Positions 1 to 12,130 are shown, counted from the first letter of the stretch. The stretch: 64,000 bases of DNA from Aquanectria penicillioides (GCA_003415625.1 PYIU01000005.1:3105001-3169000), one strand, 5' to 3'. The notes: a model not told the origin generated them from the sequence alone. Made by a program: numbers and translations.

Positions 1-25
1 GCCAAATCCCATCATGACCAACTGC

Positions 26-3000
26 TTAGTTCACAGAGTTCCACACGATCTCATCATCAAATCGCTCCAATCCAGTTGGTGTCCACTGCCAAATTCCGCG
101 ACGAAGAGCTGAAGCGACAGTCTCGCGCTTGACTTGGAGAGCAGGTGCATCAGAGCGACAAGCCGCAGCGACACAGCTGTTGTCGGTCCAGCCGACACGG
201 AAATCATCGCCCCACCAGGCTCGTAACTCAAGGCCCACACGAACGGTGATGAGGACTGAAGAAAGATCATTGTATCCTTCAAATTCAACAGGTGTGAGCT
301 CGTAACCACCCTCAAGAAATGAAGGACAGGCGGGAACTTGTTTAGTCTCGGACCAGGCAATGGACTCCTCGCCAGATAAGGTGTTATTGTACCGATAAGC
401 AGAAATGTTGAACTCACACCACTCCTCGTTGCTCCTGGTCTCACATCCCAACCTCGCGCTAAAGAAGTTGAATCTGAAGCAGGGACTGGGGGCATGGGGA
501 CCAACACTAATCTCTGCAACATCCCCGGATCTAGTGGTGGCAGTGTCGGAGAGGGAAGGAGGGACAAATTCCACAAGTTGTCCGCCAGATGAGGGGATGA
601 AGGGTGGGGTTTTCTGGGAGGATGGGGGTGTAATGTGGAAGCCGTCTGAGAACCAGATTTCTTCAACAGGATTGAAGAGAGGCCCTGGCTTGGCGGTGTC
701 GAACTACAGATAGTTAGAAGCTGCAGCATCTGAATGAAGATTGTACTTACATCGACTGTTGAATTACCAATCTTTCCCCCAGTAACGCACATTGTAGGCA
801 ATGTTGATTTTGCCTGAGTTTGAGATTCACCAACGGAGTGAGATGTGGTGGAAGGGTCAACACTGATAGTTGGAATATTGGTAATGGGTGTGGAAGTACT
901 GGAATTCGTCCAGGCTGAAACAGAAGGCCCCTCACTGTGGAAGAGTTAGCATCGGTTGACAGAGGGGATGTGTTTACGTACCTTTCTTGTCGTCGAATTG
1001 CCCGCTTTCCAGACCCTGATCCATCAGGCACAGCGACAGTAGCCAGGGTAGTGAGAGGAAATTTGATGGTATAAGTAGTAGTAGGCTCCAGGATGAGGTT
1101 GGTCCAGATGCTAGTCTGGAGGCTAGATGCCTTGGGCCAAAGAGTCAACTCAGTGGGGATAGGGCCATATCCAGCATCAGAGATGGGAGCGCCGTTGCTC
1201 GACAAATAGTCAGACATTGGGTTGCCGGCAGATCCGTCAGAGAGGACTGGCCCACCAGTGGGGTCAACGACTTGTGTAATGGTCGAAATAAATGTGCCAA
1301 TTACAATGCCTGAGGTAAAGGTAGCTCGGGCATCATTGCTGGTTCCGCCAAGAATCGAAGAAATGGGTACAGCAGCATACTCGCTGAGGCTAGGCAGGCC
1401 AGTTGGCAGGGTATTCATGTCGCCACTTGACATAACAGGGCCAGAAGGAGGAGGAGCTGGGATACCAGAGACTGTGCCTCTGGGGACTTCTGTGGGAAGA
1501 GCACCATCAGAGGCGGTAACGACAATAATGGTCTGAACGATAGGTGTGACCCGGCCATCAGGGCCGATAATGACAGCTGTAGTCACTGAAGTAAATTGGC
1601 CTGCCTCTGAATCTGAGGTAGCAGACCTGGAGAGGGGATTCGATGTGATCTGGGGAAATCCGGGCGAGCCCCCAATGCTGGTACCGGTCGGCACATCGGT
1701 TCGCATGGGCACCACCCAGGTGGAGTCCACCACTGTTGGCAGGCCGTCTGCCCCGATTATGGTGTAAGTGATGCAGGTCGTGATGCCGCCCAAAGCACCG
1801 GAGTCGCTTTGAGATGAAAGACCCGGAGATGATGTGATTCGGCCAGGAAGCTCGGTTGAGATACCGGATGGTAATGTGGAAGAGATGAAGGGAGGGAAGT
1901 TGGGAGGCAATCCCTGAGTATCGACAGGCCCAGGTATGACCCACGTTGAACCAACCACGGTAGGAAGACCATCCAGTCCGATAGCAGTGTAGCTAGTGCT
2001 GGTTGTAATTCTAACACCACCGGCAGCACCAGATCCAAGTGGACTGACAGAAGCGGAGGTTGAACCAGGTTGCCCTGTGGCAGCGGGTGGTACCCCATTT
2101 AGGACTGTGCTTGAGACTTGAGAAGGACTTCCAGTATCTCCAGGGAAGGAAGCGATGGTGTTCATGGCCCCCGGAATAACCCAAGTCGAGTCCACGACAC
2201 TTGGTAATCCATCGGTACCAATTACGGTATAGCTAGTGCAGGTAGTAATCGGCGTGTCTCTGTTCGGTGTATCTGATCCCGTTTGAATGCCTCCAGGGAT
2301 ACCATCGGAGATTCCAGAGACAGGATTCTCAGTCTGAATGGAGACTGGGGAACCGGCAGAGCCTGGGACGAGGGTAGAAGCCGGGACGACCCAGGTGGAG
2401 TGAATGATGGTTGGGAATCCATCGGTGCCAATGACAGTGTAGCTAGTACACGTGGTAATACCGTTGTCATATGGGTTGGCATGAGAGACAATGGTAATAG
2501 GGACACCGTCAGGGCCTTGCGTAATGAATGTTTCTGGAAGGTTGGCAGCAGCGTCAGTTGCAGGAATCACCCATGTCGAGTCAACAATTGTTGGGAACCC
2601 GTCAGGTCCGACGACAGTGAATGTCGCGCAAGTCGTAATGCCGTTCGCAGAAGCCAACGGGCCAGAACCGCCAGGTCCTTGAGGGAAAGGGCCCACGGGG
2701 CCCACTGTAACCATCGGAGTTGGTGTCGAGACTCCATTTGAGATCCCTTGAGGCAGACTTTGGCCTTCAGGGGAACGACTGCCGCCAATAAAGACAGTTG
2801 GGATTCCGTCTTCACCAGTAATGGTGACATATGAGGGGGTGGCTGAGCCAGTGATAACATTGCCGGCTGCATCTGTTGGCCAAACTGAAATGCCAGCGGG
2901 AGCTTGAGAACCAGTGGGGAAGAGAGGATTGGTCTGAGTGGGCCAAGGAAAAGCGCCACTGGCCTGTTCATTAGAAGCCCAAGGGGGATTTATGGGAGGG

Positions 3001-4038
3001 AGACCGGAGCCATCGACCACACCTCCAGGTTGAAATGTTTGTGAAGGGAAAGGAAATGGTGACAGTGTGTTTCCATTCGTTCCACCTGGTGAGCCAGGGG
3101 AGGGGTTGCCCCAGGATCCGCTCAAGGGATCATTGGGAAGGGCGGTTGTGAAACCACCAGAGGCCTCATTAGAGTACTGGGGAGCAGAATGAGGAGCGCT
3201 GATAGCTGAGGACAATGGATCGAATGATCCGTCTTGGGTCTCAGAGTCATGACTGTTATCATCTCCAGAAACAGTGCTGCCATCAGTATTTTCGTCACCA
3301 AGGCCTGTTCCATCCGCCGCATCCGTGTCATCATCAGATGAACCCCAAATGTCAATGGTTAGAGTAGTGAATGGCGATACAGCCGGGTTTGGTGGAGGGA
3401 AAGAGATTGAGGGAGCTTGTGTGGGAATGAGAGGTTGAGAAACAAGGTTGCCTAGATCAGAGTCATCCGAGAAAGGACTGCCAGGAAACCCATTTTTAGA
3501 TCCACCTGAACTTTCTGGGACTTGGTCGTGCGTTGTAGGATAGACAGTGATAAAGACAGTAGATGTTCGTGTAGCACAAGTGGCAACGCCTGGGATAGAA
3601 GCGGCAGGGATGCTTGGGCCACCAAGAGGGCTCTCTGGATCACCGCTAGGTAAGCTCCCAGGGATGACAAGAGAGCTTCCATCGGGGATGCTGCCAGGGG
3701 GGGGATAACAGGAGGAACTCCTTCAGGGATTGTACCGGGGACCATGCCAGGAATGCCTCCAGGAGGGAACATGGAGGGAATGTTGCCTGGGACAGTGCCA
3801 GGGAAAGGAAGGTTTCCAGGAGAACCATTTGGATTAAAAGGAGAAGTGTTGCCAGTAGAATCAGTTGGAAGGCCGTTAGGGCTGCCGCCGGTGCTGCCGC
3901 CAGGAGAGCTATCACAAATTAATATGATATTATGCTGTACGAAGCTTCATGTTCTTACCCATAGTCAACAACCTGAGCACTAGAGAAACTCAGTAGCCCG
4001 GTGGCCAGGAAGGCCCCGAGAGACACGGGGACACGCAT
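26..4038 (-). CDS. Secreted mucin-like Ser/Thr/Pro/Gly-rich repeat protein (frameshifted as sequenced)
   Basis: Four exons read on the minus strand: 3959-4038, 982-3908, 751-934 and 26-703. The introns (3909-3958, 935-981, 704-750) have GTAAGA, GTACGT and GTAAGT donors and TAG/CAG/TAG acceptors. The start at 4038 gives a signal peptide (MRVPVSLGAFLATGLLSFSSA). A Gly/Pro/Ser-rich linker follows, then at least five copies of a ~26-residue unit with the core ITTCTSYTVIG-DG-PT and STWVIP, then a C-terminal domain of about 200 residues rich in Trp and Cys. The product would be about 1,289 aa. As sequenced, the frame breaks at a run of eight G (3697-3704): upstream and downstream frames differ by one base, and the total exon length is one base short of a multiple of three. 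Inference: an extracellular or cell-wall glycoprotein, perhaps in adhesion. The C-terminal domain resembles uncharacterised fungal DUF domains, but I cannot name it firmly. Confidence 0.75.
1700..2640 (-). repeat. In-gene tandem protein repeats (ITTC...STWVIP units)
   Basis: Within the mucin-like gene, five clear copies of a Thr/Cys/Tyr-rich unit ending in STWV(I/V)P recur every 180-240 bp. The STWV codons lie near 2570, 2385, 2175, 1940 and 1710. Each unit is separated by a variable Gly/Pro/Ser/Thr linker of 35-55 residues. More degenerate relatives occur on both sides: an ITGEDGIPTVFI stretch near 2800 and a VIIGPDGRVTPIV stretch near 1555. Four of the five clear copies keep the first Cys; the copy near 1940-2010 has ITTSTSY instead. 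Confidence 0.8.
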
Positions 4039-5177
4039 CTCAAGACAAATGTCTGCTGAAAGTTCTTCACAAGTCTCGTGGGGGACTTGGTGGAGGATAA
4101 GGGAAAAAAGAGACTGCGAGCAGTGTGCCAGAGAAGGTGAAATTAAAAGGGAAACGAGTGTACGGACGAGAACACACCAAGTCAGGAAACGATGGATAGA
4201 ACGACGAGGATGGAAGACGTAGAACGGCCACAGGGGAAGATAGAATGGAGATGAAGAGTTGAGGTGAGAGCAGAAAAGAACGAAATGAAGAAATCTTTGT
4301 GGGTGGGTGATGCGTTGTGGGAAGGCGAAATTGTGGGCGCAGCTCAGTCAAATCGGACTTTCCATATTGGTGCAGAACTGTTGAGGACAATACATTTAGC
4401 TAGACTATTGCCTCAGGTTCTCGTTCTTTTCTGTTCGCGTCCGCCTAGGTAGGTAGGTAGGTAGCAACTAGGAGGAAGGAGCTGGATGGGAAGGAACGTG
4501 GTGCTCATTGGCAAATGCCCAAATCTCGCTCGATCTCAATGGCAGGCGCAGGCAGCTGCTGAGTGAGTGTCCAAAGAGTGGCATGCCGAGCACCGCATGA
4601 AAGCGCAAATGGGTTGCTTTTTGTTCAAATTGATATTTTAACTACTGAGTTGTAAACTTGGAATCAACATGAGTGCTTCAGGACTATTGATATAAGGATG
4701 CATCAGCCTATGTTCTCAAGCTCATTCCCATCGTGACATCCAGTGACTTGAGAAACCGGTAACGCCTCCTTCCGACTCGTAACCTCTCCTGGGCCGTTGA
4801 AACATGGCGCCATGCACGGATTAACTTGCCTAACTTTCCATTGGTTCCCATTGAGTGATTGAGAAGCTTTACACCTGACAGAGAACCTCTTTCCCTCAAC
4901 AAATAAACTGCAACACGCGTGTCGGAATACCAAACCTAAGGCAAAAAGTGACCCGAGTAGAGGAACGCACAGCATGCAACAAGCAAGTGCAAGAAATGCA
5001 TTGGCCACCACGGACATGTGTAACTCCCTTGGGATCAATGGTAGGTATTAGGTACCACCTAGGCGAATATAAGGGAGAGTAATTTAGTGTAATAACATGC
5101 ACTTTGTTAGGCTCGCAACGAGTGAGGTGAAGATGAATGCAGATCAGTCTGTTCAGAGATATCCAAACCCGTATCCG
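4039..5177. other. Intergenic interval upstream of the mucin-like gene
   Basis: This lies between two minus-strand genes. It should hold the promoter of the mucin-like gene and the 3' end of the Rrt8-like gene. Apart from a TAGG microsatellite at 4446-4464 I see no gene-like reading frame and no clear TATA element. Confidence 0.6.
4446..4464. repeat. (TAGG)n microsatellite
   Basis: Nearly five copies of TAGG preceded by CC, giving a CCTAGGTAGG start. The same TAGG/CCTA motif recurs in other gene-free parts of the window: near 37140-37165, 48830-48845, 53465-53485 and 56120-56150. Confidence 0.9.
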
Positions 5178-6130
5178 TCATACAGCATCACTATAAGGCG
5201 GCGGTGCATAATCGTCTTGATGCCTAGTCAGGTTTTCCGCGGCCTGCTGTCGGCCCTCGTTCTCGATTCGTGCTGCCCACATGGCTGCTCCTGCAGTGGT
5301 CGTCATGAGGAAGAGGAGAGAAAAGATGGGGATCAATTCCAGAATCATAGCCACAGTTCCGAACCAAATATACTCCCATGCATGATCCCTCAATTCCTTC
5401 TTTTGTTCGTCTTTAGAGTATCCCTTGAGCTGAAACCAGCGATAATGGGCCAACTTGCCGAGTCTCGCTCCAGTGATAATAATGAACGCCGGTGTGCCAA
5501 CAAAAGGGATCAAGTTGAGGGGCAGGAAAACAACGAGCTCGACCATCTGTATGAGGCTCCACGGTGTATAAATCGCAGGGCTTGTGGGTTTCCCCAGCAT
5601 CCTGACAGCGTTGGGGGCATCCCGGAACAGAATTCGGTGGGGGGAGACGAGGTCCGTGAGCGAGTAGTTGATCAGGGTTGCCTTCGCCCAGTATCAGTAA
5701 ATGGCATCAAGTCTTGTATTACTATGGACTTAGTATATGAACTCACATCAAAGACATCGACTCGAGACTCATCCACAAAGAAGCCTTCAAAAAGACCCTG
5801 GATAATCACCAATCCCTCTCCCAAAACCAGCACAACTGCATTGATCCAAGCCCCCCATCCATGGAAAAGGGCCAGAAATGCAAACTGAGGCAAAAATGTA
5901 AAGGTGAAAAGTAGGAAGTAAACGAGAAATGATATGATCGAGAGGGGCATTATCCGGCCCGCGAATAGAGGCCAGAACTCTTGGTTGCGCGAAAAGTACC
6001 AGATGCCACGGATTGGATAGGATGCGGCGATGCTGGCGCGCTTGAGGTAATAGAGGGGTCGCTCAATCGGGCGTGACAGGGCCTCGATTCGTGTTGGATA
6101 CACCCGGTCAGATGTGTCAAGTCGAGGCAT
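5178..6130 (-). CDS. EI24/Rrt8-like integral membrane protein
   Basis: Two exons, 5747-6130 and 5178-5681, separated by a 65-bp intron (5682-5746) with a GTGAGT donor and an AAG acceptor. Exon lengths of 384 and 504 nt join in phase 0 to give 295 aa. The N-terminal half has PIRGIWYFSRNQEFWPLF followed by strong hydrophobic segments (roughly residues 55-85 and 90-120). The second half has more (ELVVFLPLNLIPFVGTP and a segment near the C-terminus), and the protein ends in a soluble PPPYSDAV tail. This multi-span layout with an internal LIPFVGTP turn resembles the fungal EI24-domain family that includes the yeast outer spore wall/lipid-droplet protein Rrt8. That assignment rests on family resemblance; the substrate or partner is unknown. 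It probably resides in ER or lipid-droplet-associated membrane. Confidence 0.75.
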
Positions 6131-6623
6131 GATTCTCTCCGGGGCGGCAGGCAGAGAAGTGCGATGGTGAAGGCATCGCCATTTGAGAGCTGAGATGCTC
6201 CACGTGCTAAAGCCTTGCGCTCCCTCAACAGGTAAGCTCCAGTGCCGCCAGCCTCCCAGTTACGTCACTGATCGGAGGAAAAGTCCCCGTTTCCGGGTTG
6301 CGCACGGGCCATGTGATCGGCCATCTTGTGGACGTGTGAGAAGTCAGAGCCAAGACGAGTCCAGCCAGGCCTGACGGTTTAGGGTAGGCGAATTTTGGTG
6401 GTAGGCACTACACGCTCGAGTTTCCTGGGATCCGAGAAGAGTTATTGTTGTTGATTTAGCCGAAAGGGCCAATTAAACTCACTCTGAATCTAAACCTGGC
6501 TGGTTCTTGAGGGATCTAATCAGCGGGGTTGAACAATGCCAACTGCGCCCTTGGGATAACGTGATCTTGTCACAGATCAACATGTCCCGCACCCTTTGCT
6601 TGCTTACACCACTATTACCGCGA
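6131..6623. other. Intergenic flank between Rrt8-like gene and copia element
   Basis: Normal-composition DNA that should contain the Rrt8-like promoter. A TTACGTCAC motif near 6260 resembles a bZIP/CRE-type half palindrome. The composition changes only inside the transposon, so the RIP-like mutation has not visibly spread here. Confidence 0.6.
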
Positions 6624-6628
6624 ACAGT
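6624..6628. repeat. Target-site duplication, left copy (ACAGT)
   Basis: ACAGT lies directly before the 5' LTR and is repeated directly after the 3' LTR at 12131-12135. Five-base duplications are normal for Ty1/copia integrase. Confidence 0.85.
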
Positions 6629-6887
6629 TATTGACGGATATAGCGGCCGGGCGAAGGTGGTCGTCGCTATAGACATAGCGGCCGGCCACAAGCCGACCTC
6701 GGGGGCCTTGTGGGCTTAGGTCTTGAGGCCACGTATCCTCATAAGGGAATCCCTGCACTATAAATAGGTAACTGCATTCTGCAACTACTATCTAGCTGTT
6801 CCTTATAAATCCTAATTAATCTAGACCAATCTATTGTGCATATTGCCTATTGTAATTATCTTTATGTATATCTATATATTAATTATA
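6629..6887 (+). repeat. 5' LTR of the copia element
   Basis: It aligns without gaps over 259 bp to 11872-12130. It starts TATTGACGG, probably from an ancestral TGTTGACGG by a G-to-A change. The first ~130 bp keep a normal base composition and include two copies of TAGCGGCCGG; the remainder has C-to-T and G-to-A changes. A TATAAATAG box at about 6761-6769 could be the old LTR promoter. Confidence 0.92.
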
Positions 6888-8598
6888 AATTATAAGCCTA
6901 AAGCTTTAATTTAAAAAGAAATTATAGCTATTTAAAAGGTTTAAATTAACCTAAAGTTTATTCTTTAAAGTTAATGCTTATAATATTAATTAATTAAAAT
7001 CCTAAAATTTAAATAATAGCTTTAAAGCTAGCTTTAAAGCTAGTCCTTACTATTAAAGTAATTAAATAAATTAATAATAAAGAAGATTTTATTAAAAAAG
7101 AAAATAATTTTAAAGATTTTTTATTTTTTTTTAAAAGATTAATAAAGCCTATTAAAAGAAATCTATAAAAAACTTAATTAAATTTAAGTATTATAATATA
7201 ATAAATAATAAAGATAATATAATAAATATAAAAGCTATAAAAGTACTTTAATTAAAAGATTAAAAATAAATTAAAAATTAAATATAAAATATAGCCTAAA
7301 AATAAATTAAAATTTAAAGTAAAAAATAATAAAGATAAAAGCTTTAAGTATTAAAAAAGCTAACTTTTTTATACCTTAAGGGAGCTTTTAAAAGCTTTAA
7401 ATAAAATATTTAATTTTTTAAAAAATAAAAAGATATTAATAAAGCCTATTTTAAGTAAGAAAAAGATTATAAATTTATAATTAATTAAAATTAAGGATTT
7501 TATTAATTTTAACTTTAAGATAAAAAGAGATAATATATTTAAAGGATTAAAGAATTAAGCTATTTAAAAGAGATATCTTTTTTATATTATAATTGCTATT
7601 AAATAATATAAAAAGATTAAGATTTTATATTTAAAAGAAATGCATTTAATTACTATTATAAAAATAATAGTTTTATAAAAATTAAAGCTATTATTATTTT
7701 TAGTAAAAATTAATATAAAGGCTATTAAATTATTAATAAAAAGGTATAATAATATAAAGTTTTAATAAAGTTTAATTAATTTTTATTAAAAATTAAAGTC
7801 TTTAATTTTAAAGAAACTATAAAGGGTTTAAAATTATATTAATAACTTTTACTATATTATAAATAGTATTATTAAAGTTAATAATAAATTCCTTAAATAT
7901 TAAAAAAAATAAAGTTTATAAATAGTATTAAAAAGGTCTTTTTTAAATAAAATGCACTTTAATATAATTATAAATAAAAAGGGAAATATTAATTTATCTA
8001 TAAAATATAAAAAGACTTTATTAATAAAGCTAAAAGTTTATAGACTTTTTAAAAAAAGAGTAAAGACTTTAGTAATAAAAAAGGTATATAAATAAATACT
8101 TAATTAAATAAAAAGGATAATTATAAAAAAGATTTTAAAAGCAATAAATACTTTAATTATAATTAAAAAAGTTATATTATAAAGAATTGCTTATCTCTAT
8201 AAAAAGAAAGTAAAGGCAATAAAAATAAAAAGTTAAAAAAAAATAATAATAGTAATAAAACTATTAAAAAGACTAAAAAAACTATTTTATATATAGAATT
8301 AAATAAATAAAGTGCTAAAAATATAAAAAAAGCTAAAAATAATTTTAATAATAATAATAATATTATTTTTATATACTATAAAGGCTTAAAGGTAAGGAAG
8401 TTCTTTAATAATACTTTTATAAAGTTATTAATAGAAAAGATAGCTATAGTAATAATTTTTAGTCTATTAAAATAGCAATTATATAGTCCCTTTAATATTA
8501 ATAATAATACTATATTAAAGGCTAAAGGAAATAATAATTTTATTACTATTTTAATATCTATAGAATTAAGCCTTATTAATTAAAAAAACTATTAGCTT

Positions 8599-11515
8599 TA
8601 GAACTTAAGAGCTAATATATATACTATTAATAACTTTAAATAGTTTAAAGAAAATAAATAATATAAATTTAATAAAATAATGCTAATTTTTATAAATAGA
8701 GATATTATATACTTTATAGCTATAGAAATAATAATAGTTATATTATTTATAAAAGGAAAAAGAATAAAAACTATAATACTTAAAGATATAGTTTTTATTA
8801 AAGATTTTCTATTAAATATAATCTTTAGTAAAAAAGTTTATTTTTTTAGTAATTATATAATTAAAAATAAAATCTTTAATAATAATAATAAAATCTTTAT
8901 AACCTTTAATATCTTTAATTAAAGGTTTTTACTTAAAGCAATAAAAGGTATAATAAGCTATTATTTTACTCTTAAAATAATACTAATATAAATAGAATAG
9001 TTTAAAGTAAGAATATAGTATTAAAGACTTATTTATATAGATTAAAAAGCCCTTAATTATACCTTTAAGGTTATAAAAGATAGGCTTAATAATTATAAGC
9101 TACTTAATATACCCTATAAAGATTATAAGCTTACTAAAAGTATAAAGTTCTTACTAAAAATACTATAAAAAAAAGTAAATTATATACTTAACCTTTTTTA
9201 TATAGACCTTATAGAGTTAAGTTTATATATATATAATAGAAAAAGGTATTTTAAGCTTATAATTAATAATAAAAGCTATTACTTTTATAGCAATTTATTT
9301 AAAAAGAAAAGTAATATTATTACTTTAATAAAAGAAGATCTTTTAATATTTAAAATTATTATAGCCTATAGTTTACTTTAAAAGATATAGTTTAATAATA
9401 GCTATAAATTTATTAATAAAAAGATTAATAAATTCCTTTTAAAAATAGAGATTCTTATAATTATTATATTACTATATAGCTATAAATAAAATAGCTTTAT
9501 TAAATAAATAAACTATATAATTTAAAAGAAAGCAAAAAGTATAATAATAGCAATAAATATCCCTTTTAGGCTATAAAAAGAGATTATTCTTATAGTTATA
9601 TATATTATTAATATTATAGCAATAAGGTTATTAAACTAAAAGACCCTTTATAAAGTTTACTTTATAGATTTAATCTTAAAAAAGGAATATATATTAAGTA
9701 TTAAGTATCTATAGATTTTAGGGTTAAAGGCATTTATTTATATTAAATAGAAAAAGTATAATAGATTTAAAAAGATACTATTTTATAGTTAAAAAGGAAT
9801 CTTTATAGAATTTTAAAGAATTAAAGTATATAAAATTTAAAACCTTAAGATAAAAAAAGTTATTATAATAATATATATAGTATTTTATAAGCCTATTTTA
9901 TTGCTTATAGTAAAAGGTAAAAAGATTATTTAATTATAGCTAAAAAAAGTATTTAATAACTTTAAAAGATATTTTATAATATTAATAATAGCTATAAAGA
10001 AGTAGATTTTAGCTATTTGCATTAATATTAATTTAGCTATAGTCTATAATACCTTTAATTAGCTAAATACTAACCTTTAAAAGAAGGCATTCTTTAAGGA
10101 GATTTATACTTTTATTAATAAAGGTATATTTAAATTTATTTTAAAAAAGAAATTATTAAAAAGTAAAAGACTATTTATAGTAAAGTAAATAAATTAATAC
10201 AAAAGAAATAAAAATAGTATAATAGTTATATATAAAGCTTAATTTATAGTATATAGCTTTATGCAAAAAGAAGGTATTAATTATTAAAAGACTTTCTTTT
10301 TTACTATAAAAGTTAATTCTTAAAGGATACTACTTACTTATATTATATAAATTAAAAAAAAGCTATTATAAAATAATATAATTATAATATATTTAAATAA
10401 AAAGCTAAAAGAAAATATTTATATTATAACTTTCTTTTTACTTAATAAATTCTTTAAGGATTTAAAGTATAAATATTTAATTAAAAAAGTAAGCTATAAA
10501 TAAAACATTAAATATATTATATAATTGCTTATAGCCCTATATAGCTTTAAGTAAAGTGCCTAATAGTAATAAAAGAAATTAATAAAGATATTTAATAAAT
10601 TAAGCCTTAAGAGACTATAGAGTAATACTATAGTTTATATAAATTAAATAAAGGAAATTATTATAGCTATATATATAAATAATATATTTATAGTTATTAA
10701 TAATAATAAAAATATAAATACCTTTATTAATAAATTTATATAAAAAGTAAAGATAAAGTTATTTAAATTTCTTAAGCTCTTTTTAAATATAGCTATTATA
10801 GTAAAAAAAAAAATTATTTATACTATTATAAAGAGACTATATAATAAATATTTTTAAGTAATTTAAATATTTTAATTATAAAGCTATAAATATATTAATA
10901 AAAATAGAAATTTATTATTTAGCTAAAATAATTAATATTCTTAATATAAAAGCTATTAATAAAAAATATATATTAATAGTAAAAAAAGTTAACTATTTTT
11001 TATAGTAAAGCTAGCTTAATTTAGCCTTTATATATAGTCTTTAAATATACTTTTTAAATAACTTAAGTAAATAATAATTTAAGGCTATAAAAAGAATATT
11101 ATAATATATTAAAAGAAGCCTTAATTACTTTATTTATTATTACTGCCTTAAAGAAAAGTTATATAGTAATCTATTTAATCTTTATAGCTATTATAATTTT
11201 AATTATATTAATTGCCTAAAAATAATATAATTAACTAAAAGATATATATTCTTTATAAATAAAGGCTTAATTATATAGTTTAATAAATATTAAAAAACTA
11301 TAATAAAGTCCTTAATAAAAGTTAAATACTATATATTAATAAAGGCAATATTATAAATTATATAAATAAAAAGCTTTATAAAGAAATTTAATAGTCTATT
11401 AATTGCCTTAATAGTAATCTTTATAAATAATTAAAGTACTATAAAGCTAATATATAACCTTAAATTCTATATTTATATAAAGTATATTTAAAGATAATAT
11501 TATTTTATAAAAAAG
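8599..11515 (+). pseudogene. Fossil copia pol (protease, integrase, reverse transcriptase, RNase H)
   Basis: No intact frame remains, but several motifs are legible once C-to-T and G-to-A changes are allowed for. At 8602-8640 NLRANIYTINNFK resembles a copia aspartic protease GANIH site. At about 9711-9845, LGLKAFIYI followed by KGIFIEF and VYKI*N matches the integrase end (LGxRAYVHI, GYLVGY, YxIWN). At 10534-10569 ALYSFK*SA resembles the reverse-transcriptase ALYGxKQSP block. At 10666-10701 AIYINNIFIV is a decayed YVDD catalytic motif, with both Asp codons read as Asn. FLKLFLNIAI follows, resembling LGxLxYFLGIxI. At 11456-11512 a stretch resembles the RNase H tail KHIDxRHHF. Both catalytic Asp residues are lost. 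Confidence 0.85.
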
Positions 11516-11871
11516 GCTATTAAAAATAATATAATTAAACTATAATATATTTCTTTTATTAAAAATATTATTAATATATTTATAAAGCTATTAATAGGCC
11601 TATTATATTACTTTTTTATTAATACCTTAAGATTAAAACTAAAATTAAAAAAAATACTATATTAAAAATATTAAAATAAATATAAATAGTATCTATAAAA
11701 GCTTATAGTAATGCCTTTAGCTATAATAAAGAAGTTTTATTTAAATAAATAATTACTTTAGCAATAAAAAAAAATAACTTTATAATTATATAAAGAATAT
11801 ATATATAAAAAAGGTTAAAATAGCCTTATAATAGCACTTAAGGATAAGCCTTTAATTAAGCTTAAAGGGAG

Positions 11872-12130
11872 TATTAATAGATATAGCAGTTAGATAAAGA
11901 TAGTTATTGCTATAGATATAGCAGCTAGCTATAAGCCAACCTTAGGGGCCTTATAGGCCTAGGTCTTAAGGCTATATATTCTTATAAGGGAATCCCTGCA
12001 CTGTAAATAGGTGACTGCATTCTGTGACCACTATCTAGCTGTTCCTTATGAATCCCAATTGATCTGGACCGACCCGTTGCGCATGTCGCCCGCTGTGACC
12101 GTCCCTACGCGTGCCTGTATATTGATTACA
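11872..12130 (+). repeat. 3' LTR of the copia element
   Basis: The partner of 6629-6887. Here the first ~115 bp are heavily C-to-T/G-to-A mutated, while the last ~140 bp (about 11990-12130) keep near-normal composition, the reverse of the 5' LTR. It ends ATTGATTACA, consistent with a CA terminus. Confidence 0.92.

Larger units (their letters stand above)
6629..12130 (+). mobile_element. RIP-degraded Ty1/copia LTR retrotransposon, full length
   Basis: A 5,502-bp element with two collinear 259-bp LTRs (6629-6887 and 11872-12130) flanked by ACAGT duplications. A polypurine tract (TTAAAGGGAG) sits just before the 3' LTR. The inside is extremely AT-rich with stops in every frame, as RIP leaves behind. 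Copia identity comes from decayed pol motifs read on the + strand in the order protease, integrase end, reverse transcriptase, RNase H. That order, with integrase before reverse transcriptase, separates Ty1/copia from Ty3/gypsy. I see no CG dinucleotide from about 6735 to 12070. It lies in the divergent promoter interval between the Rrt8-like and GFA-type genes. It cannot encode any protein now. Confidence 0.93.

Noticed and set aside
8680..8922. An 80-codon AT-rich open frame inside the copia element
   Set aside because: Composed of Ile/Asn/Lys/Phe by AT bias in the RIP block; it is decayed pol, not a gene.
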